From the NCBI GenBank assembly GCA_002105175.1, contig MCGE01000050.1, forward strand, positions 62,001 through 126,000: DNA of 64,000 nucleotides. The letters are read 5' to 3'. The position numbers and the translations under genes were made by a program. Each line of letters starts with the position of its first letter. Position 1 is the first letter of the stretch. This document shows, one piece after another, positions 10,319 to 21,229 of the stretch. Under the pieces are notes generated by a model. It saw only the letters and a list, made by a program, of their open reading frames with translations. It had not been told where the DNA came from and did no database searches. Origin of the DNA: Absidia repens. Its lineage: Eukaryota; Mucoromycota; Mucoromycetes; Mucorales; Cunninghamellaceae.

Positions 10319-11386
10319 TTATATCGCCGCCAATTCAAACACGCTATGTGACGTTAGCAAAAAAAAAAAAAAAAAAAAAAAAAAGAGCATTGTTTTATTC
10401 AATGGAGTAATAGTTTAAAAAAAATAAAATAAAAATCATGATTATCATTTTCGTTTTGGAATGAAATCTGTTTGCCATATATTTTCCTCATGATGGACTT
10501 TTCGGCAATAGTGCTTGATGATCGTTTTTGTCATAGTGGTTGTTAGTGGTGGTGTTGCCTTTTGAAAAAAGTGAGTTAATAGTAGAGGTGTAGATGGAGA
10601 TGGTGCTAAATTTGATACTGAAGGAGAAGGCGGTGGAACTGATGGCGAAGTTTATGTTTCTATTGGTGATTCCAGTATAGACGGTGGTGGCTCTAATGGT
10701 TTTTTAGACAAATCTTTCAATAGACGTTTTCAGGGTTCTGATAATTGATATTGTTCAGGTGAGTCAATCTGTTGATTAAAAATTCATATATGGAGTTTGT
10801 CATTTCCCCGTCCATACTGAAAAATTACAAGTCGACCATCCTTTTGTGGGTATTACCTACTTTGTAAATTTTGTTGTCAATTTACATGTTCGTGTAAAAA
10901 TGTCAACGAGTATGTTCCATAGCCATGGTCTGACCATGAATCATGTAACCTTGTTCTATGAAACTGTCCTTAATTATAATTTTTAGAAAATAATTGCGTT
11001 GATCATTGTTGTTGTTGCTGTTCCTATTATCGGATACAGTCAGAAGCAGTATTTCATTGCAATAGGTGTATTCGGTAAATAAATCTTCAACGGGAGCGTC
11101 AATGCTTTACATCCTCGACCATACTTCTTGATAAGGATAGGTTTCTCCAATTGGAAGTTGACTAATACTAACAAATAGAAACAATAGCGCTTCAAATAGT
11201 ATGGTATAAAGAGGTAAAGAAGTAAATGTCAATTTTTTTTTTACTTCTAATGTCACATAGCTTGTTTTAAACCGGTAGTTATCGGCGATACAATGAAGGT
11301 GGTACGGACGGTATCTGAAAAATCCTCTAAAAATCCTCTAAAATTGCTCTGAAGCCTCTGAAAATCCTCTGATATATTACAATCCC
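10319..11386. mobile_element. Decayed TIR element, same family as 41310-42301
   Basis: The interior aligns by eye with the element at 41310-42301. Shared points include a poly(A)/AATAAA-rich left part, a TTTTGGAATG block, a TGATGGTC block, and a CATGATTCATGG block matching the frame translated at 41694-41888. The right end (about 11278-11386) has the family's terminal signature: GGCGATACAATGAAGGTGGT followed by several CCTCTGAAAATCC repeats and ending AATCCCC. The outer left terminus is missing; only its inner ATATCGCCGCCAATT portion remains at 10319. It encodes no intact protein. Confidence 0.7.
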
Positions 11387-11414
11387 CCCCCCCCTCCTTC
11401 TTTTTTTTGTTGTT

Positions 11415-12689
11415 CAATTATGTCTCCATCAGGTCAGTGTGGATATATTTCCCATCCAAGGGTTACTCATTCCGCTTGCCCTCGCATTCCTCGCCCATCT
11501 CGACAACAAAGCATTGACACCATTCCTATAGCAGCTCGACAAGGTAAAATACTTTGAAACAAGGGAACAATCTCTTTTGCTGACCTCTGTTTTACTTTTT
11601 ACAGTAGCCGCTTCATGTCATTGTGGATCTACTTCCCATTCAAGGGTTACTCGTTCCGCTTGATATACGTCTACTGACACAATCATTGATGCTGTCGATC
11701 CCGAAACCGCCATGTCAACATCCCCAGTCGAATTCCTTCGATCACTTCTTCGTCCCTCAGGTATGCCACCTCACGTCATGCACCTCAAATTTGGTATGCC
11801 ACTTATCATTTTTGAGGAATATTTGACTCCGAAAATGGTCTATGCAATGGCACAAAGGTGTATATGTATATATATCGTATCACTGCATCCGCGCTCGATC
11901 TCGGTGAAACGATATCACGACGATAGTTCAGTACATAGCCATTCCCAGAATTCGACTCCTGCACAGATGATGACGGTGATTATCCTTTTTCAAACTTCGC
12001 CGTTACCCAACTTACAAAACCGACCTTGGAAGATTTTTGTCTCAGAACGCCGTGGCGATATATCTTCCTGGTCTATGGCTCATTCAGACTTGGATGGAGT
12101 AGAATTGCATGGACTTTGGAAGAGGAGGTTAGCCAAAAGCATGGCACACCATAAGAAGCATTATCTCCTCAAAGGTAGGTCAGAGTATAGTCGACGTGTG
12201 CTTGATTTTACACTTACCTTTCCGTTTTTTTTTTTTTTTTTTTTTTGTATCATAGTGGAGAACATGCCTCCCATGCCACAAAAACCAACGCCATCCTGAA
12301 TAAAGCCATATTTGTGGACATTAACGAAACTACTTCTACTTATGGGCGCAAGATTGGATCTCTTGTTGGCGTGTGATGACGATATTACTCTTGAGATATG
12401 CTCGAATGAATGGAAGGTGGAGAATTCGCCACAGATCCTCAAGCAACAATCCAAAAACCTTCGTGTGAATGCTCAGATACTGAACCATGTCCTGTCACCC
12501 CTGCACGACCATCTCAATCAAATCATTGCCATGGATTTTATAGGCACCACTGGTTACATGTATGCATTAACCAAAACAACCGATGATTTTTTTATTGCCA
12601 CGCCCTTCAGTCGATTGGCTATCCCCAAGAAAATAGAAAACTTGCATGTATTCAAGAAAACTTTGGAATCTCCCTTTTTTTACAAGGTA

Positions 12690-12744
<55 letters not shown>

Positions 12745-12930
12745 CTACTTCCTCTGTCTCATTTCTCACTCACATTCTTTTTTTTTTTTTTTTTAAAAAA
12801 AAAGGCATTTTTGTTAAGAACAGCAAAAGTTGTCAAGAAGCAAGCATATCAAAAGCATTTGGAATGTCAACGCCGGTCTGGACTTGGCTCATTTGTTTGG
12901 TCTGGGTGAATTGATGGTTTGGGCCACCAG
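11415..12930 (+). pseudogene. Broken multi-exon gene of a Mucoromycota family, possible PD-(D/E)XK nuclease
   Basis: Two tandem exon-like segments (11418-11543 and 11604-11668) each encode a Cys/His motif of the type CGSTSHSRVTRSA, resembling a zinc knuckle. They are separated by a GT-AG intron. Downstream pieces form one protein if frame changes are allowed: SWSMAHSDLDGVELHG near 12070, HATKTNAILNKA near 12260, RLDLLLACDDDITLE near 12350, SNEWKVENSP near 12405, LKQQSKNLRVNAQIL near 12440, and AMDFIGTTGYMYALTKT near 12530. A poly(T)-filled intron follows at about 12688-12804. Stops and frame shifts occur near 11668 and 12297-12360. I recall related proteins from Mucoromycota genomes. The D...E-x-K spacing (LDLLL then NEWK) suggests a restriction-like nuclease fold, which is inference. 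Confidence 0.6.
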
Positions 12931-13291
12931 TGCGTGAATATGCCGCAGTCTCCGCCATCATCGTCGACTTCAACTTCCTCCGCTCTCATCAACTACCATT
13001 ATACGCCGCTACACTAAAATCTCATCGACGATAACGTTACTCCGCTCCTTTCATTTTAGTATAAATAGTCAGGTTTTTTTAGAAGAAATTAGTTTTTCTT
13101 TAGTTTTCCCACTTTACTCAATTCCCAATAAAAAGTTTAGTACAAAAGTTTTTTTTATAACCATCAAGTTATCTTTTATTTCTATTTTGCTATAGAAATT
13201 TATTTTTATTTTATTTTACAGAGTCAATTATACTCCTTTTATTTTATTGAATCAACTAAGATCAATATTTCTACTTTATTTTATTTTATCA

Positions 13292-13324
<33 letters not shown>

Positions 13325-14359
13325 GTGCCTAATATGTTGATAATGTAATGCCACGCGGACGCTTGGTTGTTTGTTTTAATTTTATCCGTCTTTTATGTGA
13401 TGGTTTCTGCTTGGGTTGCGGGATACTAAGACTCGCTGTCATATGGCGGAAACCCTCTCGTGTTCATCCTTCCTAGGCTGACTTTTTGGTGCCCATTGTC
13501 AAGTTCAACCTCCTCATGGTGGCATCTGGGCAACGCTAATGGATTTTTTTTTTAATGTGAATGTGCGTAATACCATTGTATTTATCCTCCCCTTCCATAC
13601 CTTTTATTTTAGCATAATAGTTGTTTAGTTTTCCTTTGGTATAGATGATACGATTTGAAAATATGCCCAATAAACTTTGTTTTTTCTTGTATCAGACTGT
13701 CTTCTACATTGTCTATATTGTTACCACTACTGTTATTATTACGCCACATGCAAAAATAATAAAATGAAATGAAAAGCTTATATATACAGTATGTCCAGTC
13801 TAGTCTAGTGAAGGTCGCTCTAGCGACACGACTAAGTTGAATGATGTGAATGATAAAATAGGAATAGCGACGCGTTTCATGTAAGGTGACCTGGAACTGA
13901 CAATAAGTTGCTCAGGGTAAGGAATGGCTTATAGCAACCAGAAAGACTGGATGGGGTATTAGTATGCATAATGTAGCAACCTTTTTCCTTATATAATGTC
14001 AGTATGCTAGTCAGAAAGTAGGGGGAGTACTCTACAGTAGAGTACTGGATGGTGACAGCTATATTCACAGTGCGGTCTCTCTCAGGATAAATAGTATATA
14101 GTACACCAGCAAACTGGGTCAAAGAAAGGGCATGTTTTATTTGGAGGATTTTGGTAGATACTAAAACTAAACGCGAGGGGTCCATTGTACGGCGTGATTC
14201 TGTAAGGATCCGTTGGAGGAAGAATTATCGGCATTAATGTATGATTATAAAAATGGTCGTAATATACTGTACAAGTCATTATAGCGAGACTAAATGCGCT
14301 TTGTCGATTATTGAAGCACAACAACAGTCAAGATTAATCTAAAGAAGTCAATGGTAATG
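12931..14359. other. Intergenic, no gene recognised
   Basis: AT-rich sequence with long poly(T) runs (for example 13294-13323) and several AATAAA sites. Minus-strand frames at 13877-14324 overlap each other and show no recognisable domain. No element ends were identified. Confidence 0.5.
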
Positions 14360-14720
14360 TAAAGGGATCTGTTGCAAAGGACATGAAAATGTGACAAATG
14401 GGTTATTTTTTCATTAAAGCAAACAAAGAGACATATTTTATTGAGACATAGATACAAACTTCGGATGAACTAACACTAAACTAAGCTAATGAAACCAACT
14501 AATGATTGTCCTAAATCCTGGACCCAAAATGAAAGGATTTCCCCATGCATGTTGTCATCCCTGATCTGAAAACCCTTCTAAACTAGTCCTAAAACTAATC
14601 TAAGATCACCACAACCCTGATCAGGTTCCAACGATGAAGGCAAAAAAAAAAAAAGGTTATTTTATAAATATAGAAAATCGCGTGGACGGGATTTGATATC
14701 CGAAGATTTTCCACAACTCC
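14360..14720 (-). repeat. Dispersed repeat copy A (tRNA-like-ended family)
   Basis: Shares with copies at 17690, 17936, 27975, 37037 and 57245 a body containing the complement of CCTTTCATTTTGGATCCAGG. It also shares a GAATAAAATATG-like poly(A) signal near 14440 (minus strand), an internal A/T run (14642-14653) and a terminal CGTGGACGGGATTTGATATC. In sense (minus) orientation that end reads ATATCAAATCCCGTCC. This resembles a tRNA B box, with an A-box-like GCCGGAGTTGTGG about 25 bases before it. It encodes no protein. Confidence 0.75.
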
Positions 14721-14752
14721 GGCATTTATTTCAAAAAGAGAGCGGTTAAAAT

Positions 14753-15382
14753 TCACAAGCGAGTATGTCGTCGTGCCAGCTTAACCAAAATCTTATCTAC
14801 CACCCATGGAAAACTAAAGTAGCCGTCTTCATTAGTGTCTTGACGACGTTGTCGCTCCGTAGGATCATATGTGACATAGTACCATGCAGCTGCTTTTGCG
14901 TATTTGTTGGCTTCGTTGTTGTTGATTGTATCCTCGAATTCCTGATAAAATTCCTCTTTCCAACGACCTCTCATTGCTGACACCTCCGATGCTGTTTGAA
15001 TTTGAGATTCGTGATCGGTCCTTTTGTTAAGTCCTTTCGTCCACGTCATAACACACCCAGAGATGATTTCGGCTTTAGTTTATACCCCATGTTTGCCCAT
15101 CAGTCCAATAAGCTCCCGATTGTATTTCTTTAATAAGTGCCTCGCCTCGTCAAAATACTGGTCCATTCCATGCACTATGAGTCGGCTATCATACATAGGA
15201 TCGTCTACTAGCGTTGATTCATAATCATCATAGTCCATCTCGTTGATCCGCCTAAACATTTTCCCAAGCACCTTCTTTGACATGTACGATAGCTTGCCTT
15301 CTTTGCACATAAAATCAGGATATTTATCAACCTTGGCACGCCCGTCCATTTTCGCGGGTTTTCCAGATTTGGGAAAGTCTAA
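14753..15382 (-). pseudogene. RNA-dependent RNA polymerase (QDE-1/RDR type) C-terminal fragment
   Basis: One minus-strand frame, interrupted by a single TAA at 15080-15082, encodes about 208 residues of the C-terminus of a eukaryotic cellular RdRP. Recognisable points are DFPKSGKPA and YPDFM at the start, a KVLGKMFRRI segment, LMGKHGV at the stop, and AAAWYYVTYDP followed by FSFPWVVDKIL near the end. Cellular RdRPs make double-stranded RNA for RNA interference. The catalytic DxDGD region, normally well upstream, is absent. The exon's left side has an acceptor-like TTCTTTAG at about 15380-15387, but beyond it lies poly(T) (in sense) and then the unrelated cysteine-rich gene. This is therefore a truncated, stop-containing remnant. 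The gene family is recognised from motifs, not from a search. Confidence 0.78.
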
Positions 15383-15396
15383 AGAATAACAATAAC

Positions 15397-15397
<1 letters not shown>

Positions 15398-15439
<42 letters not shown>
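15398..15439. repeat. Poly(A) run of about 42 bases
   Basis: The homopolymer separates the RdRP fragment from the 3' end of the cysteine-rich gene, exactly where upstream RdRP exons would be expected. Confidence 0.9.
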
Positions 15440-15441
<2 letters not shown>

Positions 15442-15485
15442 TCTTTATTTATTTAATCATATAAAAGAGAGAGAGAGAGAGAACA

Positions 15486-16172
15486 CTATGGAAGACAAAG
15501 TTTATTTGCACCTTGCCAGTAAGGCACATGCTTGCAAGAGAGACCTGGTGAGCAGATTGAACCAGATTTATCACAGCTGTCATTTTCACGAAGGGCGCAT
15601 GTGCCTTTGACACAAGTGGATCCACCTTCACATGGCATGCCACCGTTGGACGTGCCACACTTTTCACCTACAAATGCTTCTTTAAAACATTTATAACTTT
15701 GAGGGCCATAACGTGTGTGGCAATAGGAATTCTCATGCCCACAACACTTATACTTTGGATCATTGGGTTTACAAGACCGACCCAAGGTGACACATTGATA
15801 CGTGGGCTTGCCAGCACAATAATGTTGAGCGTTACACTTCAGTCCCGCCTCAAGGCAATCGGCATTTTTTTCACAATACACCAGTTTGGTGTTTCTGCCA
15901 CGTGAATAGTAGCCCATGCAATGACAAATGTTATCTTTCGATCCGCACACGCCAGTAGCCATGTTGTTTGTAATACAGTACTTGTTATGCTGCGAACAAA
16001 TCTTTGCGTTCCCTTTGCAACTGATTACCTGGCATTTGCCATTGACAAGCATTTCATTGACGCCACATATTTTCGCCGGAGGTTTTTTATTTTGAGCCGT
16101 GGCGGTTGGTAGCATGATGAGCACCGACACGAGAAGATACAAAGTGATGGAAAATGGAGCAATGGGTTTCAT
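15486..16172 (-). CDS. Secreted cysteine-rich protein
   Basis: A single frame of 228 residues. Residues 1-26 form a classical signal peptide (hydrophobic core LYLLVSVLIML, probable cleavage after TATA). The mature part has 26 cysteines, an even number, in closely spaced groups such as ICHC and KCC, which points to an extracellular disulfide-stabilised protein. I do not recognise a named domain. The cysteine spacing resembles the loosely conserved dickkopf/EGF-like repeats found in many fungal secreted proteins. The methionine at 16172 is the only one before the hydrophobic segment. No introns are needed. A minus-strand (CT)n repeat and poly(T) follow the stop. A role at the cell surface or in host or neighbour interaction is only inference. 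Confidence 0.82.
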   Translation of the reverse strand: MKPIAPFSITLYLLVSVLIMLPTATAQNKKPPAKICGVNEMLVNGKCQVISCKGNAKICSQHNKYCITNNMATGVCGSKDNICHCMGYYSRGRNTKLVYCEKNADCLEAGLKCNAQHYCAGKPTYQCVTLGRSCKPNDPKYKCCGHENSYCHTRYGPQSYKCFKEAFVGEKCGTSNGGMPCEGGSTCVKGTCALRENDSCDKSGSICSPGLSCKHVPYWQGANKLCLP

Positions 16173-17527
16173 TTGTTGGATTTGTTAATTAATTAATTTT
16201 AGTAATAATAAAAGTGCGATAAATAATAAAAAAAAAAAAGTTAAAACTGGTACTCATTTTGTCTTTCTTTTTATACTCCCCCCCCTCTCCTCCCCCACCC
16301 TTCCAAGAAAAAGGAGTTTTCGAACCTTGCATGACTTGTCTGTCACTGTTGGTTTTCTATCGTTGGTATTAACAGATGTATAATGCTACAGAGGTGGCTT
16401 AATGATGAGTAGCACCACCTATTTTAAAATATATTATGGATGTTTTTCTGAGAAATCTCCATGTCGCTATTGGCCTTTATCACAAACGATTCAGGCCTTA
16501 CTTTTTTTTATTACTCACATGACAACAACAAAGAGATGTGCGACGAAAATGGAAGCTGTGGATGAGGCAGGAAAACAAAGAGGTGGGTGATGTATGATGA
16601 TCATCTTTAAAAAAATCAAATTGTTTCTCTAGCATTTTTTAAAACGGAGATGAAGATAAAAACGCAGGGCTGGCTGGGGTAAATGATGCAGGAAAAAATT
16701 TTGGTTCCTCCTGGATTTTTATTTTCATGGTTTTGTGGCATGATTATGACCAATAAAAGAATCTCATCAATGTAAACTATAGTACAAGATCATGAATATC
16801 ATTTAATGTAAAGTGATTGTGTGGCGCAGAAAAAAAAAAAAAGACTATTTCTCTGATCTCTATCATGATTTTAACCCGCCACATCCCCCTGCCTGCCGGT
16901 AAGAATGATTGTGATAGATGGTCACAAGAGAAAGTGAGCTCAAAGTCAAAGAAGTTGTATTTAGTTAGCGTAGTAGTAGCTCATTCTCCTATTCCTTACG
17001 ATGGCCAGGGCATACTGCTCCCATCATGTACAAACTGTGATCCACTACATTGTACAGCACATTTATTTATAAATAATGCTGTATACTGCGCAGTACAGTA
17101 CTGTACAAATGAGATTTTCAGAGCGACATGAAGTTTGCATAAATTTTTTCACAAGGAGCATCTTCTATCCCTCGCCCCTTCTTTCTCCTGTTCATCAAAT
17201 GAAGAAGAGTGTATTTTGCTCTAATCACGTACAACTGACATTCAGTTAAATGAAACTGTAAATGGAGTGAATGAAAACTCAGTTCCATTTAGATAAACTT
17301 TGACATGAGCGGGGTCCACGATTTTCTGTAATACTAAAAAAGGAACGCCTGGGCATATTGATTATCAGCCTGCACTATTCACCTTTTTTTTTTTTTTTTG
17401 GCCCAATCCGTTCCAAAAGAAGGGAGAATATGTTTTGATATGTTAGTGGTGCTACACCTGCTTTCTTCATGCTGATTTATCAACATGAAAGGAAGAGGAA
17501 AAGCAATCAGTGACGATCCCTTTCTTT
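16173..17527. other. Intergenic, no gene recognised
   Basis: The right flank of the cysteine-rich gene contains its presumed AT-rich promoter. A GTACAGTACTGTAC-type palindrome occurs near 17085-17106. Frames at 16402-16590 and 16817-17131 show no recognisable domain. Confidence 0.5.
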
Positions 17528-17660
17528 TTGAGGGATTACTCCCATTTCAGAGAGAGAAATTGAATGACCGTTTCGTACCACCTTCATTGCAACGCCGATA
17601 ACTATCAATTTAGGCACACTACGTGACATTGAACAATAAAAAAGAAAACAACAAAAATAG
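17528..17660 (+). mobile_element. Left-end fragment of the TIR element family
   Basis: GAGGGATTACTCCCATTTCAG, then GAAATTGAATGACCG and GCCGATAACTATCAATTTAG, match the left terminus of the element at 41310. The sequence departs soon after, so only an end fragment is present. Confidence 0.7.
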
Positions 17661-17689
17661 GGATTTCTTGTGCTGTACAAAACATATGA

Positions 17690-17733
17690 GGGAGAGAGAC
17701 GAATGTGTCACTTCTCATTGAAGTAAATAAAAT

Positions 17734-17782
<49 letters not shown>

Positions 17783-17935
17783 ATTCAGAGAGAGCTGCAA
17801 AGGATGGGTAAACTAATGCGAAACTAATTTTGATGAAGATTCTACAAAAAAAAACCAACTAATGGTGTACCTCATTCCAAAACGAAAGGGGTTCCCATTC
17901 CCTTTTTTCATCCCTAATCTGAAAACCAAGACATG
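17690..17935 (-). repeat. Partial dispersed repeat copy B'
   Basis: Matches the body of the dispersed repeat (minus-strand CGTTTTGGAATGAGG segment and the TTAGTTTCG/AATAAA part). A (TA)n microsatellite lies inside. It directly abuts copy B in the same orientation. Confidence 0.6.
17737..17779. repeat. (TA)n microsatellite
   Basis: About 21 TA dinucleotides in a row, inside the partial repeat copy. Confidence 0.95.
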
Positions 17936-18290
17936 AGAGAGAAATGGGTCATTTTTTATTGAAGCAAACTAAAAGATAAAGAATTTTATTCAGATAAAGA
18001 TGAAAGGATGGATAAACTAAAACTAAGCAAAGTTAACGAAGATTCCACGAAAAAAACCTAACTAATGGTGTTCTCAAATCCTGAATCCAAAATGAAAGGG
18101 ATTCCCCATGGATGTTGTAATCCCTGTTCTGAAAACCCTTCTAAGCTAGCCCTGACACTAATATAAGATCAACATTACCTCAAAGAAGTTGAATGGCGAA
18201 GAAAAAAAGAAAATGAAAAAGAAAGACAGCGGAAAAAAATAAAAATGGAATGATGCCTTCACGTGGGCGGGATCTGAATGTTTTTTTTTT
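17936..18290 (-). repeat. Dispersed repeat copy B
   Basis: A nearly complete copy: TTTTATTCAGATAAAG near 17970, AATCCTGAATCCAAAATGAA near 18080, AAAACCCTTCTAAGCTAG near 18137, an A-rich tract, then CACGTGGGCGGGATCTGAA at about 18260-18278. The last part is the tRNA-like end in complement. Confidence 0.75.
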
Positions 18291-18719
18291 TTTTTTTTTT
18301 TGGTCTCCTAAGGATCGGTGGCGATTACCTTTTGGTCTTATTAGTGGCCATGATATTAGTAGACAAGCAGATAGTCCCTTGGTTCCCTTTCACAGCTTAT
18401 ATAAAATTGTTCATTATGCCTTCTTTCTTATTCCCCAGTTTATTTTTATAGTTTTATTCCAACCTCCTTATTATAAGACATCCATAATATACCACTGCCT
18501 CCTTTGCCCTTCTGAATCGCATTTGTTTATTATAACTCCCCCCCCTCCTCTCTTTTGTTTTTATTATGAACGATATTCAATGAGTAAAAATTAACAAAAA
18601 AAACAAATATCTTCACTTTTATTAGATTGAGTATGTAGAATGAAGCTTGTGGGTGTGATTTTGCGTGTGTGTGTGAATATGTGTGTATTTAGTGAAATCA
18701 AAACGTAAAAAGGACGCGG
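18291..18719. other. Intergenic / 3' flank, no gene recognised
   Basis: Contains a plus-strand frame (18250-18594) that begins inside the repeat and poly(T) and has no recognisable domain. The minus-strand AATAAA-like sites near 18600-18650 probably serve the downstream end of the membrane-protein gene. Confidence 0.45.
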
Positions 18720-20072
18720 TTATCGTTTGGTATCATCATGGTGATGAAGATGAGGCAAATTCAACTTGTTATCCTGTTCTTCGAATGTCATTTCGGCTGT
18801 TTGAACATCCGCCGTGGCATGACCGGTCTTCATCATCCGAGTGGTACCTCCTTGTGGGTCCTTGTTTTTAGATTTAGAATTATTCGTTACCCAATGGACT
18901 GTCATAACATTGACCTACAGAAAGAAAGAAAAAAGATAAATTAGAGAACACATTCCCTCCCCCTTTTTTTTAAAAAAAAAAGAAAAACAAAAAAAAAAGA
19001 AGTGAAAACTTACGGTGACATCGACGGTACACATGGTTAAACATACCAAACCACGTTCGTGGCCATGAGTAATGACCACCGTTAATACATTAACAAACGA
19101 AACAAGTAAACACACTACCGAAGCTACCAAGGTACGTCGTGCTAAGCGGTAAAGGCGTGATTTTTTCCAATCCATACGTGAATTGGTCATCCCCACATTC
19201 ATCAAGGGCCGCATGAATAAAAATGTCAGGTACAAATTCAGGATCTATGAGAATCGGTGATTAAAAAACAGGTAGCCAGTTTTCTCCCCCCCCCCTTTCC
19301 CTGAATTTTTTTTTTTTTTTTGCCAAATTAAAAAAAGAAATACTTACGAAATCATAAATCTAACCGCACCGCAAAAAAATAAAAAAGACAGTAACGGATG
19401 AGTGATGAAAAAAAAAAAAAAATTATTTGGTGAGATTTTTTTTTTCTTTTTTTTTACCATCAAAGGAATACTGGCGACGTATTGTAATCCAATAATACAC
19501 CGTCCATCATCAGTTAAGTAAATATTTTTAAACGACAGCATAAGACCAAGAATGAGGGCATAGGGACACAGCAGCGCAAAATGGAACCGATACACTTTAC
19601 TTTCCAGTCGTTTCAGTTTTGTATTGGTCACTAGATGCACACGTTCCATCAACCATGCGTACCCAATGACTTTACTGCCTGCGTAAAACACATCACAGGA
19701 CATCATGCCCAACGTACATGAAATGATGTTATCTACAAGAGAAGAAGAGAGAGGGGTATGAGTGGGATGCGTTTTTTTGCATGACCTTTTTCATTTTTTT
19801 GGACTTTTACTATTGTTGGTGGAGACAAGAATGGCTGAGGTGAAGCAAAATGCCCATGAAAAGCCATAAAGTAAAAGCACAAGCACACGACCGTAACTGA
19901 TATGTTTGATGGATTCACCATAGGTTTTATCGCCAAAACAGGCCGCCAAAGCTGTAATGCATATGCACGAAACAAATTCCGAGACGACCTCAAGATGATC
20001 GGGACTCACTAGTCCTGAAGCTTGCTCCATGCCTGTGAAATCTGTCGTTGAATTATTATAAGGATGTTCCAT
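18720..20072 (-). CDS. Seven-helix membrane protein, five exons including a 12-nt microexon
   Basis: Exons on the minus strand are 20072-19811, 19732-19458, 19359-19348, 19244-19014 and 18914-18720. All four introns have GT-AG ends, and the joined frame is open for 324 residues. About seven hydrophobic segments are visible, at roughly residues 28-46, 62-84, 88-114, 127-147, 164-191, 211-233 and 237-259. The N-terminus has N-glycosylation-type sites (NNST) and no cleaved signal. The soluble C-terminus is basic and then His-rich. The 12-nt exon adds Ile-Tyr-Asp-Phe (residues 180-183), completing a YDFILNLYLTFLF segment that looks conserved in fungal multi-pass proteins. Fold and topology suggest a receptor-like membrane protein, but I do not recognise a named family. 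Confidence 0.8.
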
Positions 20073-20094
20073 TTCTTTTTTTTTTCTTAGTATG

Positions 20095-20163
20095 TATATA
20101 TATTGAAAGAATAAATAATAAAAAAAAAGTGGAGTATATATATTTATATATATATATATATAT
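20095..20163 (-). promoter_or_regulatory. TATA-rich promoter region of the membrane-protein gene
   Basis: (TA)n sequence between about 20128 and 20162, together with TATGTATATATATTG at 20091-20105, lies 20-90 bases upstream of the start codon on the minus strand. Confidence 0.4.
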
Positions 20164-21229
20164 GGGTTTTTTTAAAAATTAAGGAGACACAACACACACA
20201 CATAACTAGGCAATCGCTTATGGGTCATTGGTACAACCATCGTAAAACTCTCGGGTTCCAATGTGGTTGGCTCTTCTCCCTTCATTTCCTCAAACTCTAT
20301 TGTTATAAGAACATAAAAAAACAAGCTATAGAAGTATCGATAGGCCTACATCATGGACGGTTCCCTCCTTTTTTGAGGGCAATAGTGTTTTCAGAAACCC
20401 CATGTCATCTTCATAGAGTGAATGGATGGTTCGACCCTATTCCCTCCTTCTTTTTTCCGGGGGGTGAAGGGGGTGTCAGCATAAACGGATACTTTATAAC
20501 TAGTTTTAGAAAGTTTAAAATGAACAAAAAGTAGGGAGTACTTCACCAGGAGGAGGAGGTGGTACAAGTTAATAAAGTGCACGACCCCCCACACACAACT
20601 CAACACCCACTGACCCGACCCGACCTCTTTATTAACATCTTGTTCCCCTCCCCCCTTGATAACCCATCGAGATACATATCATCTAACCTGTTCGACGTGA
20701 ATGTAAAAAACAAAGCCACCTCCATCATAATTAGTCTAAAATGGATTGGCTGGTTTTCGAAAAAGAAGAAGGGAAGGAGATAAGATGTTATTGTCAAATA
20801 AAAAAAAAAACAAAACAGACACTCTCTTCATCAAAATGGGGTTTTTCTTTATATGACAAGGGGATATGATAAGATTAAACAAAAAAGAAGCAACCAGATA
20901 ACCAGTTCCACACACTGTTCCGCAGCCAAATCCTCCATCCATTCCTTTAACTAAAATGGTGCACTTTATTAAAATAAGAAGAATAAAAAAAAACTTGGGG
21001 TAATCATTACCCAATAAAAAAAAAAACCATCATCATCTAACAATACCAACAAAGAAACACCATTGTCTATATCTATAAAAGATGGGGCGAATTTGTTCTT
21101 CTTTATTTTATTAAAATAGAAGGATATAAGACGAACTAAAACTAAACGAATCAAAAAATAAGGAGGCTATTTTAAAATAATAATAATAATAATAATTAGG
21201 GGATCTATTCTAATCTAAGAGGCAACACA
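20164..21229. other. Intergenic, no gene recognised
   Basis: AT-rich, with several short overlapping frames on both strands that contain homopolymer stretches and no recognisable domain. The right end is the 3' flank of the 996-residue gene, with an (AAT)n run at about 21177-21196. Confidence 0.5.

Noticed and set aside
13877..14324. Two overlapping minus-strand frames of 80-102 residues
   Set aside because: Mutually overlapping, with no domain, splice support or homologous copy in the window.
14680..14710. A true tRNA gene at the tRNA-like end of the dispersed repeat
   Set aside because: Only A- and B-box-like words are visible; no cloverleaf with paired acceptor and anticodon stems can be drawn.
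19348..19457. Reading through the second intron of the membrane-protein gene as coding
   Set aside because: The continuation is polylysine and poly-Phe from homopolymers, while GT-AG sites give a clean join.
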